From an uncultured Chloroflexaceae bacterium (GTDB lineage Bacteria; Chloroflexota; Chloroflexia; Chloroflexales; Chloroflexaceae), in contig CAKZQX010000542.1 in the NCBI GenBank assembly GCA_937141995.1, positions 1 to 11,069 on the forward strand: a DNA stretch of 11,069 nt. The letters run 5' to 3'. Positions 7,118 through 11,069 of this stretch are shown in pieces. Made by a program: the position numbers and the translations under genes. Under the pieces are notes generated by a model. That model was not told the DNA's origin. It saw only the letters and a program-made list of their open reading frames with translations, and searched no databases. Positions within the stretch are counted from its first letter, which is position 1. Every line of letters begins with the position of its first letter.

Positions 7118-7319
7118 AACACGACTTACGCGGTCACTGACCCGGAAGGGAATGTCGCCTCCGGCAGGGCGGAAGATTTCATTCTTTATTCACCAAAATT
7201 TTACACAGAATGTAAAATTTTGGTGAATAAAGATAAAAAGCGTACCATGCTGCCGCCGGCGAATCGGGTTTCCACTGGGTGGAACGTCCGGTTTGCATGC
7301 TCACCGCGTAACGCGTGTT
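7118..7319 (-). repeat. Structured repeat element, long form (element 3)
   Basis: A 202 bp copy in the opposite orientation to the copies at 5305 and 10141-10576. Ends are AACACGACTTACGCGGT and, at the right, ACCGCGTAACGCGTGTT, complementary except at two positions. The centre is a perfect hairpin with 23-base arms (7183-7205 and 7211-7233) and a 5-base loop CAGAA. A second stem TTCCAC (7270-7275) with GTGGAA (7279-7284) replaces the TCCGGC/GCCGGA stem seen in other copies. GTACCATGCTGCCGCCGGCG (from 7242) matches the reverse complement of the copy at 10262 with one difference. The element stops 8 bases before the first possible start of the next gene, so it may affect that gene's expression. 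Confidence 0.8.
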
Positions 7320-7357
7320 CGTAACAGATGAAAGCGAGACAGGGTAGAACCGTTGCC

Positions 7358-8389
7358 ATGAGTATAAACAACCGACCAACTATCAGTGTTATTTTACCGA
7401 CTTACAATCGGCTCAACCGACTTAAACAGGTGCTGACCGCGCTGGAAAACCAGAGTTATCCGCTGGAGGATGTCGAGGTGATCGTTGTTGCGGACGGCTG
7501 CCACGATGGAACGGTCGAATATCTCCATACGCTGAAGACCCCGCTGCGGCTGCGGGTCGATGTGAGTGTGAACCAGGGCGTTGCCGCCGCGCGGAACCGG
7601 GGGATCAACCAGGCAACCGGGGAACTGGTCGTCTTTATCGATGATGATGTGCTGCCGACACCGACACTCCTGGCGGAGCACCAGCGCGTCCACGCGGACA
7701 GCAGCGCGGAACTGGTGGTCCTGGGACCGATGCTGAACCCGCCCGATTTCAGGCTGTCGAGCTGGGTGGCCTGGGAGCAGGCCATGCTGATGAAGCAGTA
7801 CACCGACATGCAGGCGGGGCATTGGCAGCCAACGCCGCGCCAGTTTTACACCGGCAATGCGTCCCTGGCCCGGCGACATCTGCTGGCCGTGGGCGGGTTT
7901 GATGAAACCTTTCGCCGCGCTGAAGATGTGGAACTGGCCTACCGGCTGGAGCAGCAGGGGCTGCGTTTTGTCTTTCATCCCGAGGCCATCGGCTACCACT
8001 ATGCCGAGCGCAGCTTCCGCTCCTGGCTGGATATTCCTTACGTCTATGGCCGAAACGATGTAGTCTTTACGCAGAGTCGCGGGCAGTCCTGGCTGCTGCC
8101 TACGGTTATGCGCGAGTTTCACCAGCGCAACCGGCTGATCCGCCGGATGGTGCGGGTCTGCGTCGGACGCGCCCCCCTGACGGCCGGCGCGCTGGCGGCA
8201 CTCCGGCTGGCCGCAATGACCGGCAACCGAGTGGGCCAGGCCCGGCTGTCACAAATGGCTCACAGTGGCATATTCAACCTGCGCTACTACCAGGGTATCA
8301 CGGATGAACTGGGCGGACGTAGTGCGTTCTTGCAGCAAGTGGATGGCCCACCACCGGCTCCATATTCACCGGACAACGTGACAATTTAG
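7358..8389 (+). CDS. Family 2 glycosyltransferase
   Basis: This 343-residue GT-A fold transferase probably moves a sugar from a nucleotide donor to a lipid-linked acceptor in the cytoplasm. Motifs in order: TISVILPTYNRL (8-19), VVADGCHDGT (43-52, the D-x-S-x-D-x-T region with C-H in place of S-x), NQGVAAARNRGI (72-83), the metal-binding DDD at 95-97 (FIDDDVLPTP), TGNASLARR (165-173), GGFDETFRRAEDVELAYRL (179-197) with the E-D catalytic-base region, and FHPEA (206-210). The C-terminus has no strong membrane helix. I prefer ATG 7358 because the family motif begins almost at once; ATG 7328, ten codons upstream and in frame, is possible but has no Shine-Dalgarno and lies close to the repeat element. 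AGGG upstream of 7358 is weak and distant, so expression may be low or altered. Donor sugar unknown. Confidence 0.87.
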   Translation: MSINNRPTISVILPTYNRLNRLKQVLTALENQSYPLEDVEVIVVADGCHDGTVEYLHTLKTPLRLRVDVSVNQGVAAARNRGINQATGELVVFIDDDVLPTPTLLAEHQRVHADSSAELVVLGPMLNPPDFRLSSWVAWEQAMLMKQYTDMQAGHWQPTPRQFYTGNASLARRHLLAVGGFDETFRRAEDVELAYRLEQQGLRFVFHPEAIGYHYAERSFRSWLDIPYVYGRNDVVFTQSRGQSWLLPTVMREFHQRNRLIRRMVRVCVGRAPLTAGALAALRLAAMTGNRVGQARLSQMAHSGIFNLRYYQGITDELGGRSAFLQQVDGPPPAPYSPDNVTI

Positions 8390-8404
8390 AAAAGAGGAGA
8401 AACG

Positions 8405-8473
8405 ATGGTGATGGATGTTTGCTCAAAGCGGTTGATCGGAGTAGCGCAGTGCCCCGCGCAGCGTAAATCGTAG
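8405..8473 (+). CDS. Possible 22-residue leader peptide or orphan gene start
   Basis: A strong Shine-Dalgarno AGAGGAG (8394-8400) precedes ATG 8405, but the frame closes after 22 codons (peptide MVMDVCSKRLIGVAQCPAQ-RKS) with TAG at 8471. It has two cysteines and no hydrophobic helix. It could be a translated leader upstream of the GT-C gene, or the surviving start of a deleted gene. The start signal is seen; any function is unknown. Confidence 0.25.
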   Translation: MVMDVCSKRLIGVAQCPAQRKS

Positions 8474-8549
8474 TGTAAGGCAGGTCAATCGGCATAGAAC
8501 AATTGTCAATAGTGCCGCTACACACCGATCAGCAGGAGGAATATCAAGG
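8474..8549 (+). promoter_or_regulatory. Leader of the GT-C gene with strong ribosome binding site
   Basis: AGGAGGA at 8534-8540 lies 9 bases before ATG 8550 and fixes that start. ACAATTGT at 8499-8506 is an 8 bp palindrome. TTGTCA at 8503-8508 resembles a -35 box but lacks a -10 partner at 17 bases, so I do not call a promoter. Confidence 0.45.
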
Positions 8550-10130
8550 ATGCTGCGACCAAATTTTATTACACTCACGCAGAACAGTTCCGCCACGCTC
8601 CAGGCGCGAATGCATACGATCCTGGTTCTGATCACACTTCTGTTTGGTGGCGTTTTTCGCTTCTTTGACCTCGGCAGCGAGAGTTACTGGGTTGATGAAA
8701 TCATCATGCTGCGTCTCGCCGGCGACAATTTTGCCGCGCTTATGGCGCACCTGATTGAGAGTGGTCGTCCGCCGGTGTATGTGCTGGCCGCGCATGTCTG
8801 GGTTCAGACGTTTGGCACGTCAGAGACCGTGGCCCGCGCGCTGTCGGCACTGTTTGCCACGGCTGCGTTGATAACAATGTATGCCGTTGGCCGGGAACTC
8901 TTCTCAAAAAAAGTTGCCCTGGTCAGCACCTTTTTGATGGCGCTATCAGGATATCAGATCTTTTATGCCCAGGAGTTGCGCTACTACAGCCTGTTTGTGT
9001 TGTTTACGCTGCTCTCTTTCTTTGCCTTTGTGCGGTTTCTCCGCCAGAAAAATCTGATCACTGCGCTGTTTTTTAGTTTTACAACCGTGCTGATGTTCTA
9101 TACACATACATATGGATTATTTGTTATTGCTGCGCAAGGGCTGGCTTTTCTGCTGTTCCGGCCGCGTGAGCGCCGATTTATTGCCTTCTGGGGGCTGTCA
9201 CAGGTGCTCATTGCCGCAGCCATTGCGCCAATCTTTTTAAAAATGTTCGTCATGGTCGAGAACCAGGGCGGCCCGATGCACTGGATGTCTATGCCGCGCC
9301 CGCATGAACCGATTATCACAGCGTATCGCTACCTGTTTGGCTACGACGCACGGCTGACCCCAACTGAACTGGCGGTGGGTCTGGCTTTTCTGCTGCTGGG
9401 CATGCTGGGCTTTATCCGCTGGAAAGGACTGCAACACTGGCTGGGCTCAGTGCGGAGCAGTATCCCGGCACTGCGGGAACAGCTTCACCAGAAGCAAGCA
9501 TTGACGATCACCGGCCTGTGGCTGCTTTTGCCCCTGCTGCTGCCTTTCGCGCTGTCGTTTGTGCTGGGGCCGATGTTCCTGGGACGCTACTCAATCGGGG
9601 CTACCCCGGCACTTTATCTGTTGCTGGCGGTAGGTATTGTGAGCGTCCGAAATATTGTTCCGCTGGGTATAACCATGGGAACGGTTGCCGTGCTGATGAT
9701 ACCCGGATTGTATAGCTACTATACACACGATATGAAAGAACAGTGGCGCGATGTAGCTGAGTATATCGAGGGGCATGAACAGCCTGGTGATATGATTGTG
9801 TTCACACGCAGCTTAAACAATATGATCCCCGCATCGCTGCGCTGGTACTACCAGGGCGATCTCCCGCAATGCGTTATGCGCGATCAGGGAGCGGGTGATG
9901 ATCCGGCGATCTATCAGGATCTGGAGCGGTGTACCCGTGGCTCGCAGCGGTTCTGGCTGATTGAACGCCACCGCTCCACAGCATATACACGCTATGTCAC
10001 AACCGAGTTTCTGGGAAAACGTCATACGACATTTGTAAAAATCGATGAACAGCAGTTTACCGATGTAACGGTCTACCTGCTGCGGACACCCGCTTTCGGT
10101 TTCGATACACAGGAAGTTGTGTCCCATTAA
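8550..10130 (+). CDS. GT-C membrane glycosyltransferase (PMT_2/ArnT-like)
   Basis: This 526-residue protein has about 10-12 predicted membrane helices and the pattern of GT-C transferases of the PMT/ArnT group (GT39/GT83-like), which take sugar from a polyprenyl-phosphate carrier and act on the outer face of the membrane. After the first helix comes ESYWVDEI (44-51), with D49-E50 being the catalytic-loop acidic pair. Then RPPVYVLAAHVW (73-84) gives the usual R-P-P-x-Y, and AQELRYYSLF (140-149) is the second luminal acidic motif (commonly P-E-x-R-x-Y). FLGRYSIGATPALYLLLAVGI in the C-half resembles the family's R-Y-x-x-x-x-x-P helix. A soluble C-terminal domain of about 120 residues follows. 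Its neighbours suggest side-branch addition to the exopolysaccharide or protein glycosylation. A cluster of repeats begins 10 bases after its stop. Confidence 0.82.
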   Translation: MLRPNFITLTQNSSATLQARMHTILVLITLLFGGVFRFFDLGSESYWVDEIIMLRLAGDNFAALMAHLIESGRPPVYVLAAHVWVQTFGTSETVARALSALFATAALITMYAVGRELFSKKVALVSTFLMALSGYQIFYAQELRYYSLFVLFTLLSFFAFVRFLRQKNLITALFFSFTTVLMFYTHTYGLFVIAAQGLAFLLFRPRERRFIAFWGLSQVLIAAAIAPIFLKMFVMVENQGGPMHWMSMPRPHEPIITAYRYLFGYDARLTPTELAVGLAFLLLGMLGFIRWKGLQHWLGSVRSSIPALREQLHQKQALTITGLWLLLPLLLPFALSFVLGPMFLGRYSIGATPALYLLLAVGIVSVRNIVPLGITMGTVAVLMIPGLYSYYTHDMKEQWRDVAEYIEGHEQPGDMIVFTRSLNNMIPASLRWYYQGDLPQCVMRDQGAGDDPAIYQDLERCTRGSQRFWLIERHRSTAYTRYVTTEFLGKRHTTFVKIDEQQFTDVTVYLLRTPAFGFDTQEVVSH

Positions 10131-10140
10131 CATTATTATG

Positions 10141-10258
10141 AACATGCGTTACGCGGTGGGGTTTGTTCCGGCCTGATGCCGGACCCAAACGCCGGTTTCG
10201 CCTGCGGCAGGGCGGAGGCAAAATTCTGCGTCGGGTCAGTGACCGTGTAACGCGTGTT
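10141..10258 (+). repeat. Structured repeat element, short form (element 4a)
   Basis: A 118 bp copy lies 10 bases after the GT-C stop. The left end is AACATGCGTTACGCGGT and the right end is ACCGTGTAACGCGTGTT, inverted with two differences. An internal 6 bp stem TCCGGC (10167-10172) with GCCGGA (10178-10183) is present. It lacks the long central hairpin: the segment between GGCGG-like and GGCGAAATTC-like sequences in the 10262 copy is replaced by a direct junction. The right part (GTCGGGTCAGTGACC) aligns with the next copy. Confidence 0.75.
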
Positions 10259-10261
10259 ATT

Positions 10262-10460
10262 AACAGGAGTTACGCGGTGGGCATGCACACCGGGCGTTTC
10301 AGCCGATGCCGGCCCGATTCGCCGGCGGCCGCATGGTACTTCTTTAGCTTTTGCCCAAAAAAGTTGCACGACGTGCAACTTTTTTGGGCAAAAGCATGGA
10401 ATCTTCCGCCCTGCCGGAGGCGAAATTCCGTGCCGGGTCAGTGACCACGTAACTCCTGTT
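10262..10460 (+). repeat. Structured repeat element, long form (element 4b)
   Basis: A 199 bp copy follows 3 bases after the previous one. Its left end AACAGGAGTTACGCGGT and right end ACCACGTAACTCCTGTT are complementary at 16 of 17 positions, sharing a CAGGAG/CTCCTG pair not used in the 10141 or 7118 copies. The centre is a perfect hairpin with 24-base arms (10347-10370 and 10372-10395) around a single A. Flanks are GCATGGTACT on the left and CTTCCGCCCTGCCGGAGG on the right, as in the copy at 5305. Confidence 0.8.
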
Positions 10461-10464
10461 ACAT

Positions 10465-10576
10465 AACAGAAGCTACGCGGTGGGTATCCCAACCAGGTGA
10501 TTGCCTGGATAAACGACCCGTTTCGCCTCCGGCAGGGCGAAAAGCTTCGTTCGCGTGAGACCACGTAACTCGTGAA
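10465..10576 (+). repeat. Structured repeat element, short form (element 4c)
   Basis: A copy of about 112 bp begins 4 bases after the previous one. The left end AACAGAAGCTACGCGGT is good. The right end ACCACGTAACTCGTG has lost the final GTT, so the last bases are uncertain. The left-half stem is CCAGG (10493-10497) with CCTGG (10504-10508), a third version of this stem. TTTCGCC and GGCGAAA form a further 7 bp stem around TCCGGCAG. There is no long central hairpin. Confidence 0.7.
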
Positions 10577-10643
10577 AGTAACTGACCAGTTGGATAGTGC
10601 GAAGACTGAGCGGGTAGGCAAGTTGCAACTGTGCGCCCGGGGA
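10577..10643. other. Short anonymous stretch with a palindrome
   Basis: AGTTGCAACT at 10621-10630 is a perfect 10 bp palindrome about 14 bases upstream of a probable -35 box and could be an operator for the aldehyde dehydrogenase gene. Otherwise I see nothing here. Confidence 0.3.
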
Positions 10644-10672
10644 GTGACAATTAGTAAAAACCCCGTTATCCT
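10644..10672 (+). promoter_or_regulatory. Probable sigma-70-type promoter for the aldehyde dehydrogenase gene
   Basis: GTGACA (10644-10649) and TATCCT (10667-10672) are separated by 17 bases. They match TTGACA at 5 of 6 and TATAAT at 4 of 6 positions. Transcription would start near 10679, leaving a leader of about 135 bases before the GTG at 10816. Confidence 0.5.
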
Positions 10673-10720
10673 ATAGCAACCGAGAAGCTGTTTTATCAGG
10701 CGAGGCAGCCCTATTCAAAC

Positions 10721-10746
10721 CCACCGGCATCGCGCATGCCCGGTGG
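10721..10746 (+). promoter_or_regulatory. Leader hairpin 1 upstream of the aldehyde dehydrogenase gene
   Basis: CCACCG-GCAT pairs with ATGC-(C)-CGGTGG around the loop CGCGC: ten base pairs with one bulged C. No T-run follows, so it is not an ordinary terminator. It lies inside the predicted leader RNA. Confidence 0.5.
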
Positions 10747-10759
10747 ACACCGCTGGTTA

Positions 10760-10785
10760 CAGTTGGCACACTGGTGCGCCAACTG
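10760..10785 (+). promoter_or_regulatory. Leader hairpin 2 upstream of the aldehyde dehydrogenase gene
   Basis: CAGTTGGC (10760-10767) pairs perfectly with GCCAACTG (10778-10785). A further CAC/GTG pairing inside leaves a tiny loop after one A-C mismatch. It ends 18 bases before the ribosome binding site at 10804. Alternatively the DNA palindrome could be a protein-binding site. Confidence 0.5.
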
Positions 10786-10803
10786 TTGAACTTCGCGCAA
10801 TTC

Positions 10804-10810
10804 AAGGAGG
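10804..10810 (+). promoter_or_regulatory. Ribosome binding site fixing the GTG start of the aldehyde dehydrogenase
   Basis: AAGGAGG lies 5 bases before GTG 10816. No other in-frame start fits both this site and the family's N-terminus. Confidence 0.75.
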
Positions 10811-10815
10811 AAATC

Positions 10816-11069
10816 GTGAAATACGTTAGCCCTAACCAGCCAGGAAGTAAGGTCACGTTCAAATCGCGCTATGGCAACTATATCAATGGTGAGTTTGTAC
10901 CGCCCACCAATGGCCGTTACTTCGACAACCCCAGCCCGGTCACTGGTCGCGCATTCTGCGAAATCCCCCGCTCCGACGCAGCGGATATCGAGAAGGCGCT
11001 TGATGCGGCCCACGCCGCCAAGGATGCCTGGGGACGCACTGCTCCCGCCGAACGTTCACTACTGCTGAA
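10816..11069 (+). CDS. NAD-dependent aldehyde dehydrogenase, N-terminal part (cut by window end)
   Basis: Eighty-four codons are visible from a GTG start. The N-terminus reads [23 protein letters not shown], then [46 protein letters not shown] and APAERSLLL. This is the start of the ExaC/AcoD-type acetaldehyde dehydrogenases (ALDH superfamily, usually about 506 residues), which oxidise acetaldehyde or similar aldehydes to acids with NAD in the cytoplasm. INGEF and the N-P-x-T/V-G stretch are part of the NAD-domain entry common to the family. The catalytic cysteine and glutamate lie beyond the window. It has its own probable promoter and a hairpin-containing leader, and is not functionally linked to the polysaccharide genes. 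Confidence 0.88.
   Translation, partial: MKYVSPNQPGSKVTFKSRYGNYINGEFVPPTNGRYFDNPSPVTGRAFCEIPRSDAADIEKALDAAHAAKDAWGRTAPAERSLLL

Noticed and set aside
7183..7233. Ordinary rho-independent terminator
   Set aside because: The arms are much longer than usual and AT-rich, with no T-run immediately after the stem, and the same module occurs inside a repeated element.
10141..10576. CRISPR-like array from tandem similar units
   Set aside because: Units are 110-200 bp with inverted ends and no short regular repeat-spacer pattern; there are no cas genes.
10136..10621. Long minus-strand open frame across the repeat cluster
   Set aside because: It only reads through the GC-rich repeats; the translated sequence is low-complexity and matches no protein pattern.
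10621..10665. CGGGG and CCCCG near 10638-10665 as a terminator
   Set aside because: The stem is only 5 bp with a large loop and no T-run; the region fits a promoter better.

Overview
The window carries part of an exopolysaccharide or capsule export locus, followed by the start of an unrelated metabolic gene. Every gene I can support is on the + strand. The proteins fit a bacterium with Wzx/Wzy-type polysaccharide assembly. The general look of the proteins and the heavy load of intergenic repeats make a filamentous member of the Chloroflexota (Chloroflexus-like) my best guess. That is an impression only, since there is no rRNA or marker gene to support it.

Layout. Positions 1-65 hold the end of a repeat element. 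Positions 181-5292 form one tight operon: a Wzz-like chain-length determinant, a Wzx-type flippase, a CpsD/BY-kinase-like protein with a ruined P-loop, a 47-residue two-helix membrane protein (3589-3732), and a Wzy/O-antigen-ligase-type polymerase. Positions 5293-5732 hold a repeat element and the last 24 codons of a decayed hexapeptide acyltransferase. Positions 5733-6989 encode a lipoprotein with a probable sugar-binding or glycanase-like beta fold. Positions 6990-7357 hold another repeat element. Positions 7358-8389 encode a GT2 glycosyltransferase, and 8550-10130 a GT-C membrane glycosyltransferase. Positions 10141-10576 are three repeat elements in tandem. A promoter and a leader with two strong hairpins then precede a truncated NAD-dependent aldehyde dehydrogenase (10816 to the window end).

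How the genes could work together (inference from families): GT2 and other transferases outside the window build lipid-linked repeat units. Wzx flips them, the Wzy-like protein polymerises them, and Wzz with the CpsD-like protein sets chain length. The GT-C enzyme may add sugars from a lipid carrier on the outer face. The lipoprotein may bind, modify or trim the product.

The most unusual content is non-coding: a family of elements about 110-200 bp long with inverted ends (consensus near AACACGNGTTACGCGGT). Three copies carry a long central hairpin. The hairpin arms differ in sequence between copies but remain self-complementary within each copy. The end repeats and a second internal hairpin also show paired changes. 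This suggests structure is maintained in a mobile, MITE-like or RNA element. I do not recognise it as a named family.
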